A stretch of DNA of 64,000 nucleotides, from positions 1-64,000 of the forward strand of contig QZCP01000166.1 in NCBI GenBank assembly GCA_003956705.1. The letters run 5' to 3'. Source of the stretch: Brevipalpus yothersi (Eukaryota; Arthropoda; Arachnida; Trombidiformes; Tenuipalpidae). The notes beneath the pieces are model-generated. The model saw only the letters and a program-made list of their open reading frames with translations. It searched no databases and was not told where the DNA came from. Shown here piece by piece: positions 11,474 to 24,690 of this stretch (position 1 is its first letter; each line of letters opens with the position of its first letter). The position numbers were made by a program, and so were the translations under genes.

Positions 11474-14400
11474 ATGTCTCAACCGATGGCTCTTGCTGAA
11501 GTCAACTCTTTTCCACCAGCTAATCGACCACCAATGTCCACAATACCTTTATCTAAATTGGTTGATCTAACCATACAGCGTACTTATAATGATCTTATTA
11601 TTCTCACCGAATTGTAAGTGTAACAGAAAAATAACACACAGGCTACTGTCCGCTTACCGAGTTAACTTAATGCGTGTGTGTTTGTGTGCACTTTTTTTTA
11701 TTCTATTCCTCCAGATTACCACGGAAAAGTGATATTGAAAGAAAAATTGAGATTGTCAAGTTTGCTAATCGAACAAGACAATTATTTATTCGTTTACTAG
11801 CTTTAGTCAAGTGGGCTGGAAATGCTTCGAAAGTTGAAAAGTGTTCCGTAAGTGTTGAATTGAGTTTTCGGAATTATTGGTTAACCAAAATTCATTGATT
11901 TTTTCTTTCATTCTTTATGCATTGATACAGAATATTGTTGCTTTTTTGGACAAACAAGCTATGCTATATGTGGAAACTGCCGATATTTTGGCCAAAATGG
12001 CCCGAGAAAATCTAGTCCAAGCAAGGTATTGAATTCATGATTTTCTATTCTATTGCTCATTCAAATCTTCTCCTTTAATTGTCAGATTACCAAGTCTTCA
12101 ATTGCCTGCTGCTGTCGAAGTTTTAACTCTAGGAACCTATTCTCGCCTTCCCACCTGCATTCGAGTAAGTCGTTATTATTAATTGATCTACGGCCATCAT
12201 TCACTAATTTTATTCCTAAAGGATCGTATTGTGCCCCCTGATCCAATCTCTTTCACCGAGAAGAGAAGTACGCTCCAAAGACTTAATCAAATTATTCAAC
12301 AAAGATTAGTAACTTCCAATCTAACCCCTCAAATGAAGAATTTTAAAATTGGTAGGTCATATATAGAGTATTCCTTTTTCTACATTTCTAATCAAATTAA
12401 ATTTCTTAGAACAAGGTCGTGTTACATTTCATGTGGATCATGAATTTGAAATGTCTCTAACCCTCATGGGGGATGGCCCCTCTATCCCTTGGCGAGTTTT
12501 GTCTATAGATTTTTTGGTTGAAGATAAAGAAACAGGAGGTAAACTGGTTTACCAATGAATTAATTACACATAACATAACACATTTTATAACAACACTTTT
12601 TTTCAATATTTTCAACAGAGGGAAGAGATCTAGTGCATCCTCTTCAAATCAATTTTATTCAAAATCTCATTCAAAGCCGGTTGAATGATAATTCTAAATC
12701 ATTGATGGATCCTTACACTGTCCTACGTGAGTTGAATTGCAACCACTTCTTGCTATAAGTTTATGATGTAACTCTGTTATTCTTGTAGATGCCTTCTGTC
12801 TGAGTTTACAACTGGAAGTTCTCCAAGCTCAAGCTGTTAGATTGATTAGAGAAAGACTAGGTGATCTCATCAAGATTGAGGAGTATAACCCCGGGAAGCG
12901 CCTCAGTCTCTCCTATTGGCGACACCAAGAAGATCCAAGAAATGATACAAAGAATGAGCCCAAGCCTCCATGTAAACTCACTGTTGAAATTGACAGTCAA
13001 GATCTGTCCAAACCATTGCAGATTTCTCACTCACCGGACCTCGAATCCAAAGGCATCATCGCGGTCAATGATGCGATCAAATCTGATCTCCTTTCGATTG
13101 AAAAGCTTTTGATTCACACTACTCACGAAAGAGCTAGGCAAGATTTAACTAAATTGAAAAAGCGGCTAGAAGACCTACAATATGGACAATGTAACCTGTC
13201 AGGTTCTCCTCCTGTACTTCAAGTATCTTTATTAGATAATTGTATGCTCTCTGAAAGACTCTTACTCACCGTTGATCCTTTCACTGGTCATATTCTTGGT
13301 CACATCCCACAATTTGATGACGTGAGCCTAGCTGATGAAATTCAAGCTACCCTCAAAAAAGATGTTGTGAAATGGGGACCTCTCATCCAAAAGCTCAAAG
13401 TTCTCGTCATCTGTGAACGAATCAAGAAAACCTCTGAACTCATGCCAGTTCATGTGTATGAAAAACTTCCATTTTTGATCCCTTCTGACCACGATGTGCT
13501 CAAAGACCCTGACACAACTAAGCTATTTATTCAGTTCCATCGACATCAGTCCAATTATCTTCTCGTGACTATAAAAAATCAGGAAGATCGGAAAGGATCT
13601 CACGAATCACCCTTACGCTATTTTCTACTCTCCTTGGAATCTTTACCTATGGAAACTCCGAGTCATTTGCCTTACGAAGTCAAGCTACCCAAAGTATATG
13701 CCAAGCTCAACCTATTGATTGAACTTGATATTTTGAGTATTCGAGGAAAATCTAGACTCAATGGGTTGAAGCACAACTTCAACAGCTTTGACATCCTGGG
13801 AAAGCGTAAACTTCAACTAGATGACCAACCCATCAAGAAACCACGTTTAAACAATTTTTTCATGCAAGAGTTTGCCTACCTGATAAGTTTTTGTGAAGAA
13901 AAGCTCACTTTCGGTGTTTTATCAGCCGAATTGCAGAAAAAAGGCATCTGTCATCATCTTCGAACAACCGATGAACCTGGCCATTCCCATTACATTGACA
14001 TTATTCAGTATCCACCCGATAGTTTTGGACCTCCATCAAAGTTGAGATCTAATCTCATTAGTTGTACTATAAGACAAGTAGTGAAAGGAGTTGCAAATCT
14101 CAGGACATGGTTAGTCCTATGGACTTTCTATAATGTACCATCTTTGAGTAGGGCAACGAAGGATAAAAGTTTCAGAAAGGTAGTCACAACAATGCACGAT
14201 TTTTCAACAGGATCTGTGGCTCAAATCACTCAGATGGTGAATGATCTTATATATGAATGGACTGCAATCTCCAAATTATACGATATAGTCCATGATTATG
14301 TAGAGCATCCAAATTTAGTAAGCTTCCTCAACACTACTGACATCAAAACATTCTCGTATAAGAAACTCACCATTGGATATGGACCGATGAAAAATTACCT

Positions 14401-17041
14401 CGTTTCTATTCTATGGAGACAAACAGGATATCAGCTTGGTTTTGGCCTCTGTGGAATGGCAACATCAAATAGCAATCCACATACGATCGTTGCTTTCCAG
14501 CTTCAACACGAGTTCAATCAGCACCATTCGATCGCTCTGTTGATGCAGGTACTCAATGCAACATTATCACCCCTGTTAACTCTACAAGGTCTCATGGGAC
14601 TACCTCTTCTTGGTGTGGTGACCAGTCGGCCTAAAGTTCCCTTCCAATCGATATGCATTGTGCCTCAATCTTCAACTCATATCCGTCTCATTTATCGCAA
14701 TACCTATTGTGTTGATATTCTTTTAAGTTTAGATGGTCTTGTCGCAATTCGTGATGGTGCCTTCAGTCTTTTTGATAAAGCCAAAGTTCTAGAGGAGCTC
14801 AGCCCTATTCAAGGTCTCAAAGCATTTTTGAACAAATTTGTTGATCGTAATGCAACTCAAATGCGCCGTCTATCTCAAACCGAAGATGACAATCCTCCTT
14901 CTCCGATGGCTCACATGGACACAGTAGAATCTTATCTATTCCAAGCTGGTCCTCAAAATCAGATAGCATCCCCAATGGGTGGCGGATTGGCTAATAGCTC
15001 TGATCCAACAGGTACTATGATGTCATCAGGAGGCCCTGGACCGTCTATGGGCCCAGGAATGAGGAATCCAAGACAATCGATGGTTTCTCATCCCAACACT
15101 CCCGCATCTCCTCACAACTCAGTCCTCTCTCAAAATACTTGTGCATCTTCACCGAACACTTCTTTCCCATTAGCTTCACCTCCTTCACATGGTGGCTATC
15201 AGGGTCCAGGCTCTGTTGGACAAATAACACTATCCCCATCCGTTCCAAACCTAGGCTCACATCCTGAACAATCTCCTGGAAACATTTTTGGTGTCAATTC
15301 ACCAATGAATCCTCTTCATGCTCCATCACCTTCATTCTTACCCGCACCGAGTCCATCTGCATCCAATGCAAATATTCATCATCCACAAAACCCTCAGCAT
15401 GATCACTCAGTCAACTCACCATACGCATCGAATACTGCTAACTTATCTATGCCATCACCTGCACCTGTACCTTGGCCTAACTCTCCATCCTTGCCACGGC
15501 CTTCTCCAACTCGACCGATGAGCAGTGGTCCTAGTCCGGTAGCTGCAGGCCTCGGTGCAAGTCCACAAATGAATGCTGCCCAGCATCCTTACCATTCCAA
15601 TGTACAGTCTGGCCATATGCCCCTCTCTGCTGCCCGTTTTTTGCCCCAGAGATCATGGGCAGCAGCCATTCCAACCATATTGACACATCAGGGATTAGAA
15701 AATATGTGCAAATCAAATGCTCCACTGGAAGCTCCTCCAGCTCCCCATCACAATGGAGTGTATGCTTCCATGTCTCAATTAGAAAGATTTTTGGGTTGTG
15801 TCTTCATGCGAAAGACACTCCAACGTGTTTTAACTTCTGATAATGGTGTAAGTACTCACCTTGAATTGTATCTTTTTAGCTTTCCACTGGACACTAAAAT
15901 TGAGGGTCATCTCAATTTCAAAAATTCCAGTATATTTTGAAACCGAAGAAACTTGATTTCTCAAATTTTCGAATTTTTTCTCACAGTTTCAGGTTATCAC
16001 AAGTAATCCTACACCTGGTATAATTCAATTCAGAAACGAAACTCTCCAGTTCAAGATTGCAATACATCCTATCAGCATGCAAGTAAGTGAATTTTTTCCT
16101 CATTAATTGTTCAAAATTGTTGTCGGGATTGTATTTATTTATCTCTTTGTCTTTTTTTGCAGTCTCTCCAAATAGATATAAGACCTTGGTCTGAACATGA
16201 AAATCCTTGGGTCCCAGATGAACTCGAAATCTTGAAACGGTTTTTCGAGACGAAGGTAGGTCAATAATGGACAAAATGGAAACTTTTCTTCCTGAAAACA
16301 CCTTTATGAATTCTGGAAACTTTCCCTTCTCCCCACAGGTTGTCTGTGCACCCTATAAGCCCAATTCCTTCATTGCATATACCAGATTATTAAATGCACC
16401 ACTCAAAATTGTGAAAGATTGTATACAAATAATGAGATTAGAAATGGTAAGGCTCATCCGTCACTTGAATTTCTGTAGATATATCTCATTTGCCTTCTCT
16501 ATTTCAGTACCATGACCCGAACCTCAAATGGAGTGTTCAGTTGGGATTGACAATCCCACCTTCGTTAGTTGGACTTATGCCAGGCATGTCTGCGATCATG
16601 TTGGTCACTAACAACAATATTACTAGAATACTTTTCTTTGTAAGTCTGATGCTTATTCTTGGTTTAATTTTTTCCAAACCTTGTTTAGATTTCTGACTGA
16701 AATTCTTACTCTTTCCATTTCTAGTTAAATTTCACCCGTGCAAATCTACCTCCCAACATCGAGCCTCAAACAATCGTGGTTCCTTTTCTTTATAGTGGGA
16801 ATAACTTACAAATTGCTAAAACTGGAGAGACTACTCCCAATCCAGTTTATGCTATCATCAGTGACATACTGAAAAGATATAATGAATACTGCTCAATGCA
16901 ATCAGGTAAGTGTTGGATTGTACAAGATATTCTTCTTGAAATTTCATGCTTGCTTTTCCGTTTTACGCAGGCGATTTTCAAGCCATTCAGGCTATTAGAG
17001 AAATAATGATGAGTGACTTGATCCCTGTTTCAATGCAGTGA
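11474..17041 (+). CDS. MED14: Mediator complex subunit 14, complete
   Basis: MED14 is the scaffold joining the head, middle and tail modules of Mediator, the nuclear coactivator bridging transcription factors and RNA polymerase II. I assemble 14 coding exons: 11474-11613, 11715-11847, 11931-12025, 12086-12164, 12222-12351, 12410-12538, 12619-12726, 12789-15847, 15987-16082, 16163-16255, 16339-16446, 16508-16639, 16725-16905 and 16971-17041. All phases agree and give 1517 residues, close to the animal norm of about 1450. The N-terminus (IPLSKLVDLTIQRTYNDLII) and the block containing YVETADILAKMARENL are typical MED14. Residues about 985-1215 form a Pro/Ser/Asn-rich linker before a conserved C-terminal domain. 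Most introns are 60-140 bp, and exon 8 alone is 3.06 kb. The exon 9 acceptor could instead be at 15993, removing two residues. Confidence 0.95.
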
Positions 17042-17331
17042 ATTGAATCGCCCTTCATGGAAAATAATCCATTGACTCGAACGGATAAGATTCAATACTA
17101 ACTTTAAATATGTATATTTTCACAAAAATTTGTTGTAATTTATAGAAACAAAGAAAAAAAATAATATTTACACATTTGAAAGTTCATACAATCTTTTCTA
17201 ACCAGTAGAAAATGAGGAACTTGAGCTTTCCCCATTTTTCATTCCATAGCTTAATATCTTTGGTCACGCTTTAGGAACAGAATTCGAAGGAAAATAAGTT
17301 TGGATAACTCAGCTTGAATAATGGGTTTCCT
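17042..17331. other. 3' flank of MED14
   Basis: AT-rich sequence that should hold the MED14 3' untranslated region and that of the candidate minus-strand microprotein. No coding signal seen. Confidence 0.5.
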
Positions 17332-17520
17332 TCAATCACAAATACACACACTTTGATTCTTTGTAGCATTCGAGTGATGATCATGGCCTACAAATTCGCC
17401 ATTACCATCAACCAAGCGTACATAGTTGTCTAAATGCCACTGTTGTATGAGCAAGATGATCACAATGAAGAAGAAAATGGAGAAGCCAAACGTTAAACAC
17501 TGAACCCCTAATGTGGCCAT
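17332..17520 (-). CDS. possible single-pass membrane microprotein
   Basis: A 62-residue frame starts at an ATG and has one clear hydrophobic helix at about residues 10-26 (LTFGFSIFFFIVIILLI). A hydrophilic segment with one N-glycosylation sequon (NAT) and a Cys-x-Cys C-terminus follows. It lies about 290 bp beyond the MED14 stop, convergent with it. The frame continues upstream of the ATG to an AG acceptor-like site near 17551, so it may be the last exon of a longer gene rather than a complete gene. I recognise no family. The hydrophobic block alone could arise by chance in AT-rich DNA, so confidence is low. Confidence 0.35.
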   Translation of the reverse strand: MATLGVQCLTFGFSIFFFIVIILLIQQWHLDNYVRLVDGNGEFVGHDHHSNATKNQSVCICD

Positions 17521-18475
17521 TGGAACTAGCTTGGACTTCGATGACCTATCATCAGGTAAATTAGAGGGCTAAATGGCTGAATCTGGTCTCGAGAGATGAA
17601 TGCAAATTGATTCTCTTGAAATGATTGAAATGCTACATAATTCTACCTATTCTCGATTGTATCCTTTGACATTTACCGATGAATTGCTGACAGGACAGTT
17701 CTTCAAGCCCAAACTGATAGGAAATAACAATGGTTTTCAATTCGTTATTATGTTTATGCCAAACGAACATTTGATTTGATACTCTTATCAGCATGTCCAA
17801 CTATTTTTCCATCAGAATTGCATGGAATTTTGCCTAAAACTTGGTATCGTTTCTATTCAATCATAGAAAAGATGCTATTAGTTGTGATAAGATTCAAACG
17901 TTCTGGAATAAGTGCTTGTGGAGCTCTTACCATCATAAGTGATAGATCAGAGAGACATGTATTTGGTTTGGTAGCAAGCTAATTTACTTAAATGAGATGT
18001 TGAAAAATTTACAAGTGAATTAGCTTCTTCAGATCAGAGTGAACAAGAAAAGATTCTCTGCCGAGACAGCAAACAGTCAAACTTGACACGGAGAGATTCT
18101 GGAATGAATTATATGGAAGGTCTTTGAATTCGCAAAATATTATCATTTGATCATCTGAATTCGATTTGTAACCAATAAATGGATCAAAAGAAAATCAGAT
18201 TCAATCAACCTAAGGTCTTGATATCATTCAAATACAAAGAGAAAGCTCCTTTCAGTGAGAAAATTTGAGAGACATAATTTTTTTACACATAAAGTGCAGA
18301 GAGAGTTGTATAAGTTGACCACACCTTAACAGAAATCAATCAGAATCTCTCCTTCAAGCAGTCTCTTCGTGATGATGAGATAGTTATCAAATTAATTAAT
18401 CAAATATTTAAAAATCGAATTCTTCTAGCCAGCCTAACGAAAAAAAAACAGGGGTCGTGGAAAGGCTAGACTCTA
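17521..18475. other. intergenic with weak coding-like traces
   Basis: No supportable gene. A plus-strand frame at 17776-17982 and an open stretch at about 18000-18126 have protein-like composition, but they lack linking splice sites and recognisable homology. Bases just above 18476 lie downstream of the minus-strand secreted-protein gene and should contain its 3' untranslated region. Confidence 0.4.
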
Positions 18476-21017
18476 TTAGCGGCGACTCAAATCTTGAGCT
18501 TCATGTTCGGCCAACACGATGAAGGCTGGCTGATGTGGTGACTCTGGTCCATCTGATCGTCGCTCAATGGCCACTGGTCCAATTGGCTGGGCAACACTTG
18601 GATAGTGGACTGATGGCTGGGCTTCGGATTCACCTTCCGATGAGGCCACAGCAACGGGAACAAATCGAACGCCAGGCTGGACGGCATGTTTGGTGGCCAT
18701 TTCACGCCAGAATTTCATCTTGTTTGGTCCGACCACCGATGGCAATGGTCGAGTGATGGCGAATGGTACATTAGCTGGATGGAATCCGGCATCAGATGCT
18801 GATGGCTCAAGATCTTCACCATTCGGTTGGGCTGAGCCATCATGATGGACTTCTCCTTCGTACAGTAGGACAAGTTGATGTTCAGGCTGAGAGTCTGATG
18901 CTTCATTGTCAGGATGGGCTGAATGAGCGTATGCAACTCGAGCACCGGCAGCAGATCGTCCTGAGGCCACAGGTACTTGCATTGGGACATGGTAAGGAAC
19001 GGGAATCTCGATTGGCACCTTTAGAGGGTAATATGATGGTGATGATGGAGAAACATAAGAAGGACGAAAAAGAATATTCATTAGCTACAATTTTCTCACA
19101 CACTCACACAAATTTGTCATAACTCGACAAGTATTACACGAACTTACCTCAACAACTGGCCTGGATGCTGAAGCAGCAGCGGGAATCGCTTGGGGCATAT
19201 CAGCACGACTGGCATGAGAATAGCTTACTGGATAGTGATACACTTGTCTCTGATAGTAGGAAGGCATCACTGGTACTGGCATATGGACTGGCACAGCATA
19301 TGAGGCAGCCATGCTGGCGGGATAGTGTGGTCTAGCGTATGTGTATGGTACTGATGGATAAAATGGTCCATGGCCAGCGGATACTCGCTGGGTTGATGAT
19401 GCTGGAAAATGGATCACATTCGAACTACCGCTGGCTGACATTATTGGAGCAATTTGAATGGACGATCGACCTTCACCATTGGCTCCGGAGCCAACTGGAA
19501 CGGCAAGCATAACCAACACTGGACTACTACCACGACGTTGCATAGGACCCATTGGGCCAGATCTCATGGGTGGCTGTGGGGCAGGCTGGGGCTGTTGGGG
19601 TGGTGGTGGAGGGGCAACGTAAGTTCGCTGGGCCATACTGGGCATTGCGTGTCTTGGTCCATGTTGGATAGCGTTCAGTGGTTGGTGTTGATGCTGATGG
19701 AAAGGCATACCTCCATTGGGTGGTCCACGAACGATTGGGCCACGAGGAGTCATGGGACGGCCATACATTGGTGGCATGACATGGGGACGAAGTGGTATAC
19801 CGTTTGGTCCGGCAGCACGTTCACGTTCATCTCTCATGGTGGCCACAATGACGGGTACAGTTTCATCATCACCTTCTTCATCTTTATCTTTGCCCTCTCG
19901 TGCGGACATTTGATGATTATTCATCGCCTCTTGTGCTTGTGCTTCCATTTGGGCTCGAGCAGCGGCAGCCACCAGTCTGGACATCATTGCTGCGGCAGCA
20001 TATCGTAACATTGGATTAGGCTGATCGGCAAGTGGTCCTTGTGGCTGGCTATCGGTTCCTGATGATGGAAGTGGAATCGAAAATTTTCTCATCCGTGAAG
20101 CCTAAACAATTGGACAAGAGAAGAGAGTAGACGATATAGTTGTATATACATTCAGACGTACACATCTACACAACAATCAGATGGGAAATACTCAGATACC
20201 AGTCAACTAGTGACAAATCTAACTATTAGAGCCTGAATTCTCGTATAATATGAGTGACTTTTTTGTTGATCCACTTGTTACGTATGGTTTGTTCATTTTT
20301 AGAATTTTAGAAGCTTATAAAGAACGGTTTCTCTCTCTCTCTTTCTTTCTTTCTTTATCTGAGCCCAAGTGTGTGTGTGAGAATCAAGCTTTGATCCTTA
20401 ATCCAGACCATCATCAACATAGTGTGTATGTGTACATACTCACCCATTTAGCGTTAAGTTTGTCGAGCGGATTTTTAGGTCCACTGGGCAGCTCACCATC
20501 AGCAAGTGATTCTTTATCTTCACCAGATCCTGATTGTGATCCATCCGATTGGCGAAGTGGTGCGGTAACATGTAGACCCATTAGGCGTTCAATAAAAACG
20601 ATTCTTGGATTACGATCACCGCTACCGTTTTCCACTTTGTCTTCATCACCATCACCGGAACCAGATGGTGATCCATTTGATGTGGAATCACTATCAGCCT
20701 TATTGTTACCATCTTGCTCGGATGATGATGATACACCGGAAGCCGCCGCAACAGCCGCCTTACCATCATCCGATTGACCATTGGGTGATTGGGTGGTGAG
20801 GCCATCAACATTTGACCCTTCACCAGGAACACCGGTAACCGATGCAGATGCGGATGCTGATGGAGATGAAACGGTCAATGATGCTGCTACTCGCTTTTCG
20901 GCTCTACTTGATGCCTCTTCAATTGGAAAAGCCATTCCATACTTCGACTATACCAAGGCACATTATTATTATTATAACGTGTTGAAAATTTTTACCAACA
21001 TTTGAAAAGAATAAGGT

Positions 21018-21052
<35 letters not shown>

Positions 21053-22181
21053 AGGGAGGAAAGAAAATAATGGAATGAAAAAAAAACCAGTCTCATGAAT
21101 GTCTTTTGAATCGGGAAGAGATAGAACGAGATAGAGAAATGAAATGAGTCCGAGGAAAACAATGAACATGTTGAAATGTAATAAAAAGGCGAAGTACGAA
21201 ACGAAGTGAGGTCGTCTGATGACCATTCTTCGCTATATAGGAGACCACTTTTATTTCGATTCATGATAGTATGCATGTGTGTGAGTGTTTGAGTGTATAG
21301 ACGATTCTTTTCCGAAGAAGATCAGATTGAGGTGAGACTTGTTATATGTGTGAGTACAGTTAAATAAATGTTCATTCTGTCTGATTAGAATAAGATTGTT
21401 TTGTAGGAGATTAATTTCGAGGAAAAAAAATGTGATGAAAGATAATTTGTTCGAGAAGGAGCTGTATATTTCTTTCCCTCAATATCATTATTTCACAACT
21501 GAAGGATGATCTTGCCGAGAACAAAAGAGAATAATGAATTATCTATTTTTTTAGGGAATAAATTCTCAAATTTTGCAAGCGAGGGCCAAAAAATTTGAAT
21601 GAGAATAACAGCTAATAAATTTAAAGAATAATTTGAAACAAAAAAGATGCGCAAGTAAATGTGTTGGGCTGGCACAGGTTGGTATGTGAGTAGAATCCAA
21701 GCTCGATAAGAATGAACAGAAAATACTAAAAAGATGTTCATGATACGATATCGGAAAAGTACCATAATCGAATTGGGGAAAGGATCTAAAAGAATGAGAG
21801 AGAGAGAGAGAGAGAGAAAGAAATTTTTGGCTGTCGAAATCGAAATAGAAGTACTTGTAACAAAAATAAGAGAATACAGAAAGAATTGGTTAAAGAATTC
21901 GATATAATATCGTGACAAACTTGTTGACTATGGTTAGTTGATTGTATTCTTATGCTTATTCTTCAGTCTCTCTTATATTGGAAGTTCATTTTAAGGAGTA
22001 AAGAATGGGTGAAAAAAAGGTGAACAAAATGAAAGTCGATACAAGTTACTGATAAAAGTGGAAAAAGAAGAAGAGGCTGATCGAAAAGTTCTATTCTCAC
22101 TGCATACTATTTCTTCTTGTGTTCAACTACCGATGATGACAAGTAACCGATTGAAGCTGAGATCAACGATGATCAACGAAT

Positions 22182-22232
<51 letters not shown>

Positions 22233-23252
22233 CACAACACAAAATGCCAACAAACTTAGCTCAGGTTTTTAATGTGAACTCAACCTGAGATATTCGAGAG
22301 AGTAAGTTGATTGCATGAACAAATTCCCTTTTCAGTCTGTCTCTATCTATCTATCTTTTCGTGATTCTTCTTCTTCTTCTCCAGGTACATGTACCAGTAC
22401 TATCACTACTGGTATACCTTTTTCCATCTTATTTAACGAAATAAAGTTGGAGAAAATTTATCTGAATCACTGGGCTGATTCGCCTTTTAAACCCATACAC
22501 ACATACATGTATCAGACTGATTGAAGAATGAGAATAATTCAGAAGCATATAAAGCTCAAAAGTGGCCCACTTGATGATTTTTTTTTCTTTCTACTTACTT
22601 TTTCACCTTCTTCACCTTCTCATGTTCACATGTGAACATACATTTGATCACATGAGTAAAAGTAATCGTCAAAAAATGAAGTGAAATGAAATATTATCAT
22701 AATGATAATCTGTCGGATAGGTTCAAGTGGTGGGCTATACTAGGACATGGTGGAAAATACTTATCTAGAATCGAAGGTTCGGAAAGAATTTGTTTTTCGC
22801 ATATCATAGGTAAGGTAAGGAAATGATTTTATCCATGAATAACCACCATGAACAGGGTGGATTGGAAATATATTAAGTGTTGTAATGAGTCAGCTTTACT
22901 TACCGCAGCTTCATCTCTTTGTGCAAGAACCAAGGAAAGGACAGCAACTATATTTTTCATGAGAGAGATAGGAAAAGGGAAAAAAAGAAGAAGAAATGAG
23001 AAGATGAAAAAGTTGATTAATAATAATGTGTCTGAAAATATTTCTCTTGATATGTGTCATGATAATTCCAGAATAAAATTTTGGAATAAATTATTCAGAC
23101 GACAACATATTCGTATTTGCATTAGCTTCATTCTTTTCTCTTTTCTCGATTATACTCCTTCTTCATTAATTCTATAAATAAAATTGAATTAAGGATGATG
23201 ACAATTACTCACAGAATAGGATCAGTATTGATATAAAAGCCAGCAATTTCAT
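18476..23252 (-). CDS. secreted Pro/His/Ser-rich protein, cuticle-like, unrecognised family
   Basis: Five coding exons on the minus strand are phase-consistent: 23213-23252, 22904-22947, 20444-20947, 19148-20101 and 18476-19018, encoding about 694 residues. The first two exons make a strong signal peptide: MKLLAFISILILF, then FAVLSLVLA, with predicted cleavage before QRDEAA. The mature protein begins acidic and Ser/Gly/Asp-rich, then has an Ala-rich helix-prone stretch. A Pro-rich region follows, with polyproline, repeated Val-Pro pairs (VPVHMPVPVMP, VPIEIPVPYHVPMQVPV) and YPVSY/HYP motifs. A signal peptide split over minute first exons plus Val-Pro/Tyr-Pro motifs is common in arthropod cuticular and matrix proteins, but no chitin-binding (RR) domain is visible. 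The last acceptor could instead be at 19084, adding 22 residues, and an ATG at 22960 could serve as an alternative start. Function is not known. Confidence 0.7.
22182..22230. repeat. (CAA)n microsatellite
   Basis: About 16 CAA units inside the 2 kb intron between the second and third coding exons of the secreted-protein gene. Read on the plus strand it would encode polyasparagine, but no gene supports that reading. Confidence 0.9.
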
Positions 23253-23816
23253 GGTTTTTGGAGGTGTTGACTCGTAAGCCCTTCATGATGAGAAAAGAAT
23301 GGTAAAGAGAAAAATTAATAAGAAAAAATTTACGTCAAAACATAAAATTTTGATCAGAATCAAGAAAGGAAATAAGGAATTGATCCATCCTGATCACAAG
23401 GTTCAAAAAGGTATAGACCATAATCAAATGACAATTCGTCACCAAGACCACATAAAGAGTTTGCCTGTAAATGAGTGATCACAATCGATATCTCCTCACT
23501 CTTCTGACAACTAATTGTTTTTTCATTAATAGTTGATATTGTTATTATCATTATTATTGATATAATTAATATTTATAATGAAAACTTGTGTTCCCTACTA
23601 TTACTACTGGTACTCCTACACCAACCACTACTATTGGCTGATGCCTCTATGCATTCTTCTTTGCACATTTGAACAAATTTTACGGATAAAATATTGTGGG
23701 AATCAGGCTGAAAAATGGCTGAATAACGGTAAAAAGTTGAATGAGAAATCAAACATTAACAAAAAGAAGACGAAAATCGGTGGCCTGAATTCTCTCTCTC
23801 TCTCGCTTTTGCTTAC

Positions 23817-24690
23817 TTGCTGGCTGACTTGCTGGTCGATCTATCTGACTACAGCATCTCAACACATCATCCAGCATAAACGATGTTGGTGGAGAAGAAG
23901 AAGAAGAAGATGTTGGTGACGAAACTAGAACACATCGTGAACCGCAATCAACAAAATGATGGCAAGCAAAAGTTTTGTGTGTTCCAGCTTCTGGTAAGTA
24001 ATCTTTATCGCAGACTATACAAGCAATTCTTGTACTCCTGATGAATCATGGAAACAGTGGTAGTAGTAGTTGTTGTAGTAGCTGGATAAAGTCTAAGAGA
24101 ACAACAGTTAAATCTTCTTCTTCTTCTTCTTCTCTCTTTCTCTCTTTCTCTTTCTTTCTCTCTTTTAAGTATGGTATTTGTATTCAAATATATATATGTA
24201 TGTATTATAAGTCCTGTTTTAAGTCTGTTTTGACTGATCAGCATAGCGTCAAGCTAATCTAGCTGATTGCCTGGAGCATCGATTGTGAATTGAATTGATC
24301 ACTTCAATAGTTTAAGCATTGTGAGAACTGAAAGTGATCTGAGAAGAAGAAAGAGAGGAGACGATTGATGCAAAATAGGACAATACAATAAAGAGGAGTC
24401 TGAAGAGGAGGATGAAAAGGTAGAAGAATTGAAACTAACTTCGATGAATTCTCTTTGATGGTCCAAATGATTTTCTTAATACGTATTGGCAACTCTTGAC
24501 TCCAATTCATAGTCATCTCATCATCAGTATTAACATTTGCTGATGCTTCGGCTTCTTTACTTTTCAGCTTATATCCATCCGAACCGATCTTATTATTGGA
24601 CACATCCAATCCACTTTTCGGTGTTTTCTCGGATGATGATGTGATACACAATGTTGGTAGAGTGTCTTTTGGAGGTTTTTCACTACCCAT
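23817..24690 (-). CDS. candidate two-exon 5' end of a Cys-containing protein
   Basis: An ATG at 24690 opens an 83-codon hydrophilic Lys/Ser/Glu-rich exon (24440-24690) ending at a GTTAGT donor after SSK. The second exon begins at an AG acceptor at 24037 and continues the same phase. It encodes RIACIVCDKDYLPEAGTH and then a C-HH-F-x2-C-x3-C cluster. Four spaced cysteines with two histidines suggest zinc binding (inference). A Ser run and an acidic stretch follow, then a possible GTAAGC donor at 23816. If that donor is unused, the frame ends at a TGA near 23749. The second exon is also in phase with exons 20 kb upstream at 44.4 kb, so this ATG exon may be one of two alternative first exons. I do not recognise the family and could not fix the 3' end. 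Confidence 0.45.

Noticed and set aside
22624..22637. 14 bp perfect palindrome GTTCACATGTGAAC
   Set aside because: Lies in an intron; a palindrome of this size is unremarkable and no regulator can be named for it.
23360..23551. Minus-strand stretch reading GDELSFDYG, resembling the end of a SET domain
   Set aside because: No other SET motifs lie upstream, the phase does not fit the nearest donor, and the same DNA is open in a second frame; likely coincidence.
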